This document shows positions 1 through 7,609 of a stretch of DNA of 64,000 bases, piece by piece. Under the pieces are notes generated by a model. It had not been told where the DNA came from and ran no database searches. It saw only the letters and a program-made list of their open reading frames with translations. The stretch lies in assembly GCF_040907265.1 (NCBI RefSeq), contig NZ_JBFOHP010000002.1:1178001-1242000 (forward strand), given 5' to 3'. The position numbers and the translations under genes are program-made. The stretch comes from Streptomyces sclerotialus. Its GTDB lineage: Bacteria > Actinomycetota > Actinomycetes > Streptomycetales > Streptomycetaceae. Position 1 is the first letter of the stretch. The number at the start of each line of letters is the position of its first letter.

Positions 1-452
1 CCGTGGACGGCATCAGCTGGTCCACCCTGCTGCTGGTGGCGGGCATGATGACCTACATCGCCATGCTGGAGAAGGCCGGCATCATCGAGGACATCTCCCA
101 CCACGCCGCCGGCCTCGGTGCACCGCTCCTCGTGGCCCTGGTGCTGTGCTTCACCGTAGCCATCACCTCGGCCTTCGCCTCCTCCACCGCGATCCTCACC
201 GCGATCATCCCCCTGGCCGTACCGCTGCTGCTCTCCAGCCACCTCAGTGCCGCCGGTCTCATCGCGGCCCTCGCGGTCTCCACCACGATCGTCGACACCT
301 CCCCGTTCTCCACCAACGGCGCCCTGGTCCTCAGCAACGCCCGCGGTATCGACACCCGCCGCTTCTACCGCCAGATCATCGGCTACACCGGCGGCATCGT
401 CGCCCTCGGCCCCGTCGTCGCATGGGGAGCCCTGGTCCTCCCCTGGTCATGA
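1..452 (+). CDS. SLC13/DASS-type permease, C-terminal part
   Basis: This is the 3' end of an integral-membrane transporter; the frame is open to the left edge, so the start lies outside the window. About 149 residues are visible, with four to five hydrophobic segments (roughly residues 7-23, 40-80, 82-98 and 124-147). The stretch STTIVDTSPFSTNGALVL resembles the conserved half-site of SLC13/DASS and MatC-type dicarboxylate or anion carriers, where a Ser/Thr-Pro-Asn loop helps form the sodium and substrate site. The protein ends at a TGA after an aromatic tail, typical of these permeases. The substrate cannot be read from this part. A NhaD- or UIT-type ion transporter would be the main alternative. 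Confidence 0.7.
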   Translation, partial: VDGISWSTLLLVAGMMTYIAMLEKAGIIEDISHHAAGLGAPLLVALVLCFTVAITSAFASSTAILTAIIPLAVPLLLSSHLSAAGLIAALAVSTTIVDTSPFSTNGALVLSNARGIDTRRFYRQIIGYTGGIVALGPVVAWGALVLPWS

Positions 453-721
453 CCCCAGCAGAACGAGCACCCCGTGCCTGACCCACGGGCGGCGGGCTGC
501 CGCCGCGGGCGCCCTGCCGGACGTCTCCCGCCGCCGTCTTCGGCGCCCCGCCGCCTCCGGGCAGGCAGGGCGGTCGAAGTCCGGGGGCCCGGGTGTCCGG
601 TGTCCGGTGCCTGGTGTCCGTCAGAAGCGGACTCAAGTCCTCTGTGGGGTTCTTGGGAATAGTGGGCCGGGCCGACGGGTTGCCGGATGCACAAGATCCG
701 TACGGCAGTTCGGGAGGGTTC
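453..721. other. intergenic spacer with short TGTCCGGTG repeats
   Basis: About 270 bp separate the permease from the serine hydrolase. I see no convincing gene. Around 590-620 a TGTCCGGTG-like word occurs three times in a row, and a GGGAGGG Shine-Dalgarno for the next gene lies at about 713-719. Confidence 0.5.
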
Positions 722-1855
722 ATGGCAGTGCACGGCACGGTGGCCGCCGGGTTCGAAGGCGTGCGGGAGGAGTTCGCCGCCTTCCTCGCGGGCGAGGAGG
801 ACGCGCCGGGTGCGCAGCTTGTGGTGCACCGGAGCGGCGAGCGGGTGGTGGACCTGTGGTCGGACGGGGTGACCGGGGAGTCGCTCCTCGGTGTCTTCTC
901 GTCCACCAAGGGCGCGGCGTACCTGGTGACCGCGCTCCTGGTCCAGGACGGCGTCCTGGACCTGGACCGCACCGTGGCCTCGTACTGGCCGGACTTCGCC
1001 GCCGAGGGCAAGGGCGGGATCACCCTGCGCGAGCTGCTCGCTCACCGGGCCGGGGTGATCGGCCTGGATGCCGGCTTCACCCCGGAGGAGCTGACCGACG
1101 ACCGGGCGATCGCGGCCCGCCTGGCCGGGCAGCGCCCGTTCTGGCAGCCGGGGCGGTTCTTCGGCTACCACGGGTTCGTGATCGGTGCGCTGGTCGGCGA
1201 GGTGGTGTTCCGGGCGACCGGGCGCACCCTGCAGGAGTGGTACGAGGAGCGGATCCGCGCCCCGTACCACCTGGACCTGTGGCTGGGCCTCCCGGAGTCC
1301 GAGGAGCCGCGCTTCCTCACCACGCTGCCGATGCTGCCGACGCCGGAACAGCAGGCCGAGATCGAGGCCGCCGCGCACAGCCCGTACAGCCTGGGCGGCA
1401 TCGCCTTCAACGAACACGCACCGGGCAACGGAGAGCTGTACGACTTCCCGAACTCCCGCACCGTCCGCGCGAACGGCCAGGCGTCGGCGGGCGGCATCGG
1501 CTCCGCGCGCGGCCTGGCCGGCATGTACGCGGCGGCCGCTTTCGGCCTGGACGGCCGGAGTCCGCTCCTGAAGCCGGACACGGCCGCCGAGTTCGCCCGG
1601 ATCCACTCCGAGGGCAAGGATCTGGTGAGCGGCGAGCCACAGGCGTTCGGACTGGGCTTCCACACCTACGGCCCGCACTTCCGCTGCCTCGGCGCCGGCG
1701 CCTTCGGCCACAGCGGCGCCGCGGGTTCCCTCGCCCTCGCCGACCCCCGGCAGGGCTACTCCTACGCCTACACCCGCCGCCGGTACGCCTTCCCGGGCGG
1801 CGCGGCCCCGGAGAACGAGCGCCTGCTGTGGTCGGTGGTCCGGGCGCTCGGCTGA
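722..1855 (+). CDS. beta-lactamase-family serine hydrolase
   Basis: A 377-residue serine hydrolase of the class C beta-lactamase / EstB-like esterase superfamily. The nucleophile motif SxxK is S60-S-T-K63, a YHG triad analogous to YxN sits at 149-151, and the third motif HSG is at 330-332 (GHSGAAGS). No signal peptide is visible, so a cytoplasmic esterase or peptidase-like role is more likely than periplasmic penicillin hydrolysis. The ATG at 722 is preceded by a good GGGAGGG Shine-Dalgarno; an in-frame upstream extension to 593 exists but has no such signal. The gene is monocistronic and converges on the FAD protein across a GC-rich hairpin. The substrate is unknown. Confidence 0.88.
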   Translation: MAVHGTVAAGFEGVREEFAAFLAGEEDAPGAQLVVHRSGERVVDLWSDGVTGESLLGVFSSTKGAAYLVTALLVQDGVLDLDRTVASYWPDFAAEGKGGITLRELLAHRAGVIGLDAGFTPEELTDDRAIAARLAGQRPFWQPGRFFGYHGFVIGALVGEVVFRATGRTLQEWYEERIRAPYHLDLWLGLPESEEPRFLTTLPMLPTPEQQAEIEAAAHSPYSLGGIAFNEHAPGNGELYDFPNSRTVRANGQASAGGIGSARGLAGMYAAAAFGLDGRSPLLKPDTAAEFARIHSEGKDLVSGEPQAFGLGFHTYGPHFRCLGAGAFGHSGAAGSLALADPRQGYSYAYTRRRYAFPGGAAPENERLLWSVVRALG

Positions 1856-1863
1856 CGAAAGGG

Positions 1864-1891
1864 GGCGCGGCCCGGAGGCCCGGACCGCGCC
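1864..1891. terminator. bidirectional GC-rich hairpin
   Basis: Arms GGCGCGG-C-CCGG and CCGG-A-CCGCGCC pair across a 4-nt loop with one mismatch. The hairpin starts 9 nt after the hydrolase stop and lies between two convergent genes, as expected for a shared terminator. Confidence 0.7.
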
Positions 1892-1951
1892 TCGCCCGTT
1901 TCGGTGTGTCCTCGGGATGACGCCCAGACTTCGACGTCCTCTCGTAGTACA

Positions 1952-3451
1952 TCAGGCGCAGCCAACACGCATACCGGTCAGGCCCGTTGACAAGGTCCGG
2001 GCGATGTCCGCGGCACGTTGCACGATGGCCGGCATGCCGGAAGTGAAGTAGAGAGAACCGTGGGTCAGGTCTCCGAGCGCGAACAGGGCGCTCGGGGCGG
2101 GACGCGCGCTGGGTGTCACACGCGCGGTCCTGAAGTCGACCTGGATTCCTCCTCCCGGATCCGGAACCGCTGCCCCGTCGCGGGTCAGCCCGTCGACAAG
2201 GGGACGGGCGTCGGGGTGAACGGCATGAACGGCGGGGGTCACCGCGCTGATGGCGGCACCGGCCCGGACCGTACAGGTTCGGGTACGCACCAGGAACGTA
2301 CCGTTGTACGGAGTGACCGCTCGCAGCCCGGGCAGCACTGCCAGCTGGCCGGTCGCCGCCAGCCCGGCCAGCATCCGTGCGTTGCGGGGTGGCATCGGAG
2401 AGATCAGGCTCATCACCACCGGATGGAATTCGGCGAGGATCCGGTGTTTGTCGTCCGGGGGCAGTAGGTGCCACGCCTCCTGGCCGACCAGCCCCACCGC
2501 TTGTTGGAGGATGTGCAGTCCGCGGGGTGAGGGAGTGGCCAGATGCCGGTGCAGCCGCTCGAGGGGGGACTCGCGTTTGATGATCTCCCGGGCCAGGGCG
2601 GCGGCATCGAAGCGGGCCGAGGCCAGTTCCGCGGCGACGAGGCGGGTGAGTGCGGCGAGATCGTACCTCCCCCGCCCGGCAAGGAGGCGTAGCCGGGTCG
2701 CGGTGAGGTGGGTGAAGCGGTGGGCGGGGGCGGGTGGCCGGACGGCCGGCAGGATTCCGTGGCGGGAGGTGAGCCAGATGCGGCCCTGGTGTCTGCGCGC
2801 GGCCAGACCGGCCACGAGGTCGACGGCGGTGAGCCCCGTGCCGATGATCGCGATATCGGCGGTGGAGGAGAGCGTACGGAGGCTGTCGGAAACCGGGTAG
2901 GGGCGGGCTATGTATCCCGGGTGTCCGGCGAGCTGGTACGGGTCGGCCGGTTCCGGGCCGCCCAGGCACAGCACGGCGAAGTCGCAGGCCGTGGCGGTGT
3001 TTCGGGTGAAGACGGTGAGCCGGCGGCCTGGCGGTGCAATGCGGTCGACCAGTTCCGGGACGAGGCGCACGGTCCAGCCGCGGGCGAGCAGGCGGCGCTG
3101 CGCGGCCTCGGCCTCGGCGACCAGGTAGTCGCCGATCAGTTGGCGGGGGACGAAGCGGGCACCGGCGTCGGGGGCGTGTTCGTCGAGCCGGTGGGCCAGC
3201 CATCGCGCGGCGTGGGCGGGGTCGTCGTCGTGCAGCGACATCACGGATACCGGAACGTTGGTGATGATCTCAGGTGCGTCGTGCTGGTAGACCCGGCCGC
3301 GCCACAAGGGCCTGCGGGGTTCGTAGACGAGCACAGTGCCCCGGGCCGCCGCGGAGAGCGCGGGCAAGCGGCGCGAGAGGGCTGTCAGCAGACAGGCGGC
3401 CGCGGTGCCGCCACCGACGACGGCGATCGTGGGGCGGGTGACGTCATACAT
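1952..3451 (-). CDS. FAD/NAD(P)-binding oxidoreductase, last gene of peptide-linked operon
   Basis: A 499-residue two-dinucleotide-binding flavoprotein. An N-terminal Rossmann motif VVGGGTAAA (residues 11-19) binds FAD, a second motif IIGTGLTAVD (202-211) would bind NAD(P)H, and the C-terminal ALGDLTHGSLYFTSG stretch is the usual FAD-contacting segment. It resembles the PF13454-type FAD/NAD(P) proteins, relatives of N-hydroxylating monooxygenases and uncharacterised oxidoreductases. The start ATG (3451) lies 30 nt downstream of the aldoxime dehydratase stop, so the two are almost certainly co-transcribed. An N-oxygenating role feeding the aldoxime dehydratase is attractive but is inference from context only. 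Confidence 0.82.
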   Translation of the reverse strand: MYDVTRPTIAVVGGGTAAACLLTALSRRLPALSAAARGTVLVYEPRRPLWRGRVYQHDAPEIITNVPVSVMSLHDDDPAHAARWLAHRLDEHAPDAGARFVPRQLIGDYLVAEAEAAQRRLLARGWTVRLVPELVDRIAPPGRRLTVFTRNTATACDFAVLCLGGPEPADPYQLAGHPGYIARPYPVSDSLRTLSSTADIAIIGTGLTAVDLVAGLAARRHQGRIWLTSRHGILPAVRPPAPAHRFTHLTATRLRLLAGRGRYDLAALTRLVAAELASARFDAAALAREIIKRESPLERLHRHLATPSPRGLHILQQAVGLVGQEAWHLLPPDDKHRILAEFHPVVMSLISPMPPRNARMLAGLAATGQLAVLPGLRAVTPYNGTFLVRTRTCTVRAGAAISAVTPAVHAVHPDARPLVDGLTRDGAAVPDPGGGIQVDFRTARVTPSARPAPSALFALGDLTHGSLYFTSGMPAIVQRAADIARTLSTGLTGMRVGCA

Positions 3452-3481
3452 GGCAGTCCCGCGTGGGTGGGGTGGCAGGCA

Positions 3482-4465
3482 TCAGGATTCCGGAGCGGTG
3501 GCGAGGGGCCGGGCAAGTGGCAGCAGCCCGGTCCCGGGATGACAGTTGGTGTACTCGGCGTGCACGGCGCCGGACGGCAGGACGCACACCTCGTGCCAGA
3601 ACGCGACATCCAGCGGGGCCGTGATGTCGGCAGCGACGGTGAAGAAGGACCGGTAGATGTCCAGGTGGCTCTTGTGCGAATGCGTCCAGGTCAGCAGGTG
3701 GTCCAACGACGCGAACCAGGCCAGCGTGCAGGACCGGTCCAGCGCGCGGCCGTCCTCGTCCGTCTCGTCGATCTCCCGGACGCACAAGCACCCGGTCGCC
3801 GCGTGGTGTTGGGCGAGGTAGGCCACACCCTTCCGTTTGACCGGATGGACGTCACGCAAGTACCGGTCGCGGAAAGCAGTGCTGCGCGACCAGTCCTGAG
3901 CGGTACGGATCAGGCACAACTCGCCCTGCACGGTGACATGCACCGAGTTCCCGCGCACATGCCGGACCGCTCGCGGCGCTTCACCACTGGGTGTGCCCTT
4001 GATGCGGTCGCGTGCGGCTCCCCAGTAGTCGTGCTGGGCCGTCAGGTGCTGCGGGAGCACTTGTGCCAGTCCGCCGGTGGGCAGGTCGGCCTGCTGATGG
4101 GTGTGCAGGGTTTCGACGGAGTCCGTGGGGACCAGGCTCTCCTCCCACCAGGTTCCTGCCGACGGCACGGCTCCGGGGCGGCGGCCTTCGGCGACCCATG
4201 CGCGGTGGCGCGCGGGGTCGAGCCAGTACGCGAACCACACGGTGTTCGCCAGGCCTGTCGCATCGGTGAACGTTCCCCGGTCCAGGACGTCCGGCCGGTG
4301 CCTTCCGGTGAAGGCCCTGCTGAGCACACGAGCGGCGTCATCACAGGTTCGCGGGTCCCCGGCCTGCACCCCGTACTGCCCCATCAGATAGGCGGTGCAC
4401 TTCTCCGGGAACTGCGCCGTACAGGCAGGGAAGCGGGGCGCTGTGCGACGTCCGGTTGCAGACAT
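3482..4465 (-). CDS. aldoxime dehydratase (phenylacetaldoxime dehydratase family)
   Basis: A 327-residue member of the haem-containing dehydratase family (OxdA/OxdB type), which converts R-CH=NOH to the nitrile. The family signature FWHEVCVLPSGAV (289-301) supplies the candidate distal catalytic His291; a His cluster HSHKSH (262-267) is the likely region for the axial haem ligand, and EYTNCHPGTGLLP (304-316) is also family-typical. Length matches the usual 330-370 residues. The ATG at 4465 has a strong GGAGGG Shine-Dalgarno; an upstream in-frame extension is poor. No nitrilase or nitrile hydratase is nearby, which is unusual for aldoxime-nitrile loci. It sits 29 nt after the flavoprotein and 30 nt before the FAD protein, and its substrate is unknown. 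Confidence 0.85.
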   Translation of the reverse strand: MSATGRRTAPRFPACTAQFPEKCTAYLMGQYGVQAGDPRTCDDAARVLSRAFTGRHRPDVLDRGTFTDATGLANTVWFAYWLDPARHRAWVAEGRRPGAVPSAGTWWEESLVPTDSVETLHTHQQADLPTGGLAQVLPQHLTAQHDYWGAARDRIKGTPSGEAPRAVRHVRGNSVHVTVQGELCLIRTAQDWSRSTAFRDRYLRDVHPVKRKGVAYLAQHHAATGCLCVREIDETDEDGRALDRSCTLAWFASLDHLLTWTHSHKSHLDIYRSFFTVAADITAPLDVAFWHEVCVLPSGAVHAEYTNCHPGTGLLPLARPLATAPES

Positions 4466-4494
4466 GTGAAGCCCTCCGGTGGTCGTCCCGGCTG

Positions 4495-4992
4495 TCACCG
4501 GGAGAGTTCCGATGCGGGCCGGAAGGACAGATCGGCGACGCGTAGGACGTCCGGGACGAGCCGCGCCCAGCGGGTCCCCCGCTCCGCCTGCCCGTGGCTC
4601 ATCGTGAACCGCGCGTCCCACTGTTCGACGTTCCTGCCGAGATAGCGGCGCAGCTTACGGAGGCCCCTCGTGGTATCGAAATCGGTGAGGCTGCCACGTC
4701 CGTACGCCGTGACTTGCTGCACCGTGCCGGTGTCCTGCTCACAGATGTCCACGACCAGTGAGAACCGCGGATCGGCGGCCAGGCGCCTCCCGAGCCGGGC
4801 CCAACTGCCAGTGATCACCCAGAAGGCGTCCTGCTCCCACAGGTACCACACCGGCTGTAACACCGGGCTGAGCGGGCCGGAACCGAAGGTCGCCAGCCGG
4901 GCGACGAGCGGCCGGGCCAGGAAGGCGGCCACGTCGAAGGGGGCCGTGGGCAACGTCCCGAAGCCGGTGGGAGTACGGTGCAGCGTCAGCAC
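4495..4992 (-). CDS. pyridoxamine 5'-phosphate oxidase-like flavin protein
   Basis: About 165 residues with the split-barrel PNPOx-like pattern: FLARPLVARLATFGSGPLSPV, then WYLWEQDAFWVITG and a basic patch near residues 75-85, followed by RFSLVVDI. Family members bind FMN or F420 and oxidise or reduce small molecules. I place the start at GTG 4992 (GGAG upstream); TTG 5031, 4 nt after the FGE-like gene stop, is an alternative. A leucine in the motif GPLSPVLQPVW is encoded by the rare codon TTA (4858-4860), so translation, and perhaps the operon's products, may depend on the bldA tRNA. The gene lies between the FGE-like and aldoxime dehydratase genes in one operon. Confidence 0.75.
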   Translation of the reverse strand: MLTLHRTPTGFGTLPTAPFDVAAFLARPLVARLATFGSGPLSPVLQPVWYLWEQDAFWVITGSWARLGRRLAADPRFSLVVDICEQDTGTVQQVTAYGRGSLTDFDTTRGLRKLRRYLGRNVEQWDARFTMSHGQAERGTRWARLVPDVLRVADLSFRPASELSR

Positions 4993-5035
4993 GGCACACG
5001 CTCCGGCTCTGTCACGGGCCCGGCGACGCAACGAC

Positions 5036-6400
5036 TCATGCCCGTGACTCCTCCGCGGGCGAGGCGGCGTCGTAGACGCAACGGAAGCCCACTTCGTTGT
5101 GGCGGTCGGTGAGCAGGTCCTTGCCCCGGTAGTACGTTGTCAGACAGACCGGCGGCGAGGTCCATGTGCCGCCGCGCAGCACATGGAAGGCTTCGGGCCG
5201 GTTCATGAACTCCTTGCTGCGGCGTCCCTTGAACAGTGGCTGCATGTCCTGCCGGCTGAAGAAGTTGGTTCGGGTGATCTCCCAGACATTGCCGGCCATC
5301 TGCAGCGCACCGTACGGGCTCGCGCCGTCGGGCAGGGCATCTGCCGGCAGCACCGGTCGCGGTGGCCAGGTGAGGGACGTGCGCACCAGCAGCCGCTCCA
5401 GGTCCGCGAGATCCCGTAGCTCTTCGACCTCGTACGCGGACAGTACGCACTGGGCGCGGGCCGGGTCCCAGTCGTTTCCCCAGGGGTACCGACAGCCCTC
5501 ACTTCCCCTGGCCGCCTTCTCCCATTCGTCCTCGGAAGGCAACCGCCCGCCGGCCCACTTGGCGAACGCCCAGGCGTCGTACCAGTCGATACCCACGACG
5601 GGCAGGGACGGACCGTTGAACCGGCGGTCCCGCCAGTGCGCGGGGGTGTGGTCCTTGCCTTCGGGTTCGTCCGGGTGCGCGAAGCGGGTGGAGCCGGCGG
5701 CCTCGGCGAGGAAGCGGGCATAACGTTCGTTGGTCACCGCGGTGCGGTCGATCCAGAACGCCGGCAGTTCGACCACGCGTGGCGGATTGTCCGTGTCGTC
5801 CATGCGGAACGGGCCGATCTCGGTGGCCCGGGAACCCGCCATGAAGGGCCCGCCGGGCACCAGGACCGCGTCGGACAGATCAGGGGTGCGGCGTGTCGCC
5901 TCAATCTGGTCGCGCAGGTACTGGAAGTGGCGGTCCTCCAGGACGCGCAGTTCCTCCGGGTCCGTGGTTCCGAAGAACCGCCACAGCGCTGCCTTGGTGA
6001 ACGCGGCCCCGCAGCCCACCGGTTTGCGTGCGCGGTCCGGCCGGCTGAAGTTGCTCGGCCATCCCGAGATGCGGATCAGATGCTCAGGGGCTTCGGGCAG
6101 CCGGTGCTCACCTGCGACTTTGATCGCGGTGAAGGCGACCCAGTCCACGTCGTCATGGGTGGCCTCGCAGATCGCTCGCCGCGCCTCGGCGGCGTGGGTG
6201 AAGCGGGCGCCCAGGGTTTCGACGCAGAGCCGCCGTACGTTCCAGTCGGCGTGCTCCGCGGCCCACCGGCACAGCCTGATGAGGGTGTCCTGTGTGGCGG
6301 GCAATGCAGCGAGCTCGTCCCCCAGCTTCCGTACCTGCTCGTGGTACGCATCGTCGTCCAGCCCCCGAAGGGTGTCCTCGTCCGCCAGGTCGTCCACCAC
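5036..6400 (-). CDS. helical-repeat plus FGE-sulfatase (SUMF1) domain protein
   Basis: About 454 residues. The first 170 are helical with HEAT-like features (WAAEHADWNVRRLCVETLG; DDVDWVAFTAIKVAG). From residue 200 the protein is a clear FGE-sulfatase domain: PGGPFMAG, FWIDRTAVTNERYARFL, LPVVGIDWYDAWAFAKWAG, RLPSEDEWEKAARG, MAGNVWEI and GFRCV. In true aerobic formylglycine enzymes two close cysteines follow the RGGSW motif; here RGGTWTSPPVCLTTYYR has only one, and no sulfatase is nearby, so another oxidative reaction is more likely. The GTG start at 6400 has AAAGGGG upstream; the frame continues to a TTG at 6529 but that extension has unnatural composition. It follows the 19-residue peptide gene. 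Confidence 0.8.
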   Translation of the reverse strand: MVDDLADEDTLRGLDDDAYHEQVRKLGDELAALPATQDTLIRLCRWAAEHADWNVRRLCVETLGARFTHAAEARRAICEATHDDVDWVAFTAIKVAGEHRLPEAPEHLIRISGWPSNFSRPDRARKPVGCGAAFTKAALWRFFGTTDPEELRVLEDRHFQYLRDQIEATRRTPDLSDAVLVPGGPFMAGSRATEIGPFRMDDTDNPPRVVELPAFWIDRTAVTNERYARFLAEAAGSTRFAHPDEPEGKDHTPAHWRDRRFNGPSLPVVGIDWYDAWAFAKWAGGRLPSEDEWEKAARGSEGCRYPWGNDWDPARAQCVLSAYEVEELRDLADLERLLVRTSLTWPPRPVLPADALPDGASPYGALQMAGNVWEITRTNFFSRQDMQPLFKGRRSKEFMNRPEAFHVLRGGTWTSPPVCLTTYYRGKDLLTDRHNEVGFRCVYDAASPAEESRA

Positions 6401-6555
6401 GTATGAGCCCCTTTTTCGCCGTCCGGTTCCTGTCAGCCGAATCCTTGCGACCGCTGAGCCACGCTTGCTGTCTCCAGCCACAGGTGCGCGGGCTCCATCG
6501 GGCGGAGCCGGCGCACGCTGCGGCCGCAATTGCTACTGCGGCGCACATTCGGGGG

Positions 6556-6615
6556 TTACCACTTCGTGGCACCCTCACCCGCCTCGCGAGAAGCGAGGAA
6601 ATCCTCAGCGGTCAT
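6556..6615 (-). CDS. 19-residue peptide, candidate precursor
   Basis: A short open frame, ATG at 6615 to TAA at 6556, encodes MTAEDFLASREAGEGATKW. It is preceded by a near-ideal Shine-Dalgarno (GGGGGAGGTG) at normal spacing, 47 nt after the TerB-like gene stop, and is followed by a 155-nt spacer before the FGE-like gene. The peptide is acidic in the first half (E4, D5, E11, E14), has Gly residues near the end, and finishes Lys-Trp. It sits among five enzyme-like genes in one operon, which is how small RiPP precursors are arranged. It could instead be a regulatory leader peptide. I know no matching family; being translated is inferred from the SD and position. Confidence 0.5.
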   Translation of the reverse strand: MTAEDFLASREAGEGATKW

Positions 6616-6662
6616 AGCACTTTCACCTCCCCCAAATAGTTCCCGCCAGGGAATCCGCCCTT

Positions 6663-7163
6663 TCAGTACGGGCGGTTCTTCGGATCCGGATAGGCCGCCC
6701 GGAACAGCTTGCCGGTAATTCGGCGCTGTTCGTGGTAGACGGACTGGAGCTCGTCGACAACCTCACGCGGGACATCCAGGAGTTGCGCGATGTCGTATAT
6801 CTTCGCGAGCTCACGCGGGTGGAGTACACCGTCAGCCGAACACGCCCGGATGGCGTCGAAGATCAGCGCTCGTGACGAAGCGCGCACGGCAGGATCGCGG
6901 GTGACCAGGTCCTGAACCTCTTCAGTGGCCGGGTAGTTCCGCAGCTGATCGACGAGGCCGGGCTCGGCGCCCATGCCTGCCACCATGCCCAGAACGTAGT
7001 TGCGTTCCTCGTCGGCGAGTTCGCCGTCCGCGTTGCAAGCGGCCAGCAACGCCTTGGCGTAAATCTCGACGTTGGCCGGCGTCGGAACCTTCTCGAAACC
7101 CCAGAGCTCGCGGAACAGGTATTCCTTCCGGAGCTCGTCGTTCGACTTTGTCGTAACTGGCAC
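6663..7163 (-). CDS. TerB-like all-helical protein, first gene of the operon
   Basis: A 166-residue soluble, all-alpha protein with two similar halves: IYAKALLAACNADGELADEE (residues 34-53) and IFDAIRACSADGVLHPRELA (101-120). The A-x-ADG-x-L-x-x-E pattern is typical of TerB/TerB-like (tellurite-resistance B) domains, which bind divalent metal through acidic residues. GTG start at 7163 follows a textbook AGGAGGT site. It lies directly upstream of the 19-residue peptide and leads the operon, so it may be an adaptor or metal-binding partner for the enzymes behind it. A tellurite function is not suggested, since no other ter genes are present. Confidence 0.72.
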   Translation of the reverse strand: MPVTTKSNDELRKEYLFRELWGFEKVPTPANVEIYAKALLAACNADGELADEERNYVLGMVAGMGAEPGLVDQLRNYPATEEVQDLVTRDPAVRASSRALIFDAIRACSADGVLHPRELAKIYDIAQLLDVPREVVDELQSVYHEQRRITGKLFRAAYPDPKNRPY

Positions 7164-7609
7164 GTCGCACCTCCTGAGAGTCGGATTCAGGAACGACGTT
7201 GGCGACCGTAGCAGGGGGTTTCACCGAGAGATAGAGGGGCTTTCATCGGCCCGCCATTAATTCAGCCATGATCCGGCCCGGCATTTTTTTGGAATTCCGA
7301 AAGTATGTCCGAGGCCGAAAACCCGCCTTTGCGGTGCAGCGTGGCCGGGCTCCGCTGCATGCTGAATTCGGCACTCCAGCTTTCGTTGCCACGCCTGTAG
7401 CACCGGAACCGGGCCCGCACCTCATGGCGCCAGGGCCGCTCCGCCCATTCCCAGCCGTTCTCCTGGACGCAGGCGGAGCCGACGTGCTGCTGACGGTGCA
7501 GCTCGTACGGCGCACGTGCCCCTGACCACATGGCTGGGACGGTGGGCCCGAGGGCCACCTGTCGGCGGTACGCCCCCTGGCCCCGGACCGTCCCCCCTAC
7601 CATGCGCCC
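7164..7609. other. divergent promoter region, no confident gene
   Basis: About 446 bp between the leftward TerB-led operon and the rightward methyltransferase. Long open frames here have poor composition and no good ribosome site. The operon side (7164-7260) holds the AGGAGGT site and, further up, a TACGGT-like -10 candidate. The remainder is compositionally mixed and could be a decayed gene, but I recognise no protein motif in it. Confidence 0.45.

Noticed and set aside
383..1711. Open frame antisense to the serine hydrolase
   Set aside because: The + strand gene has all three catalytic motifs and an SD; the antisense frame has none.
6433..6498. A second short open frame (21 codons, starting MEPAHLW) just after the 19-residue peptide
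   Set aside because: No Shine-Dalgarno is present, and its sequence looks like the GC-rich leader of the FGE-like gene.
3482..7163. Naming the peptide operon as a known RiPP class
   Set aside because: No lanthipeptide, thioamide, radical-SAM, YcaO or other known RiPP maturase is present, so no class name is justified.
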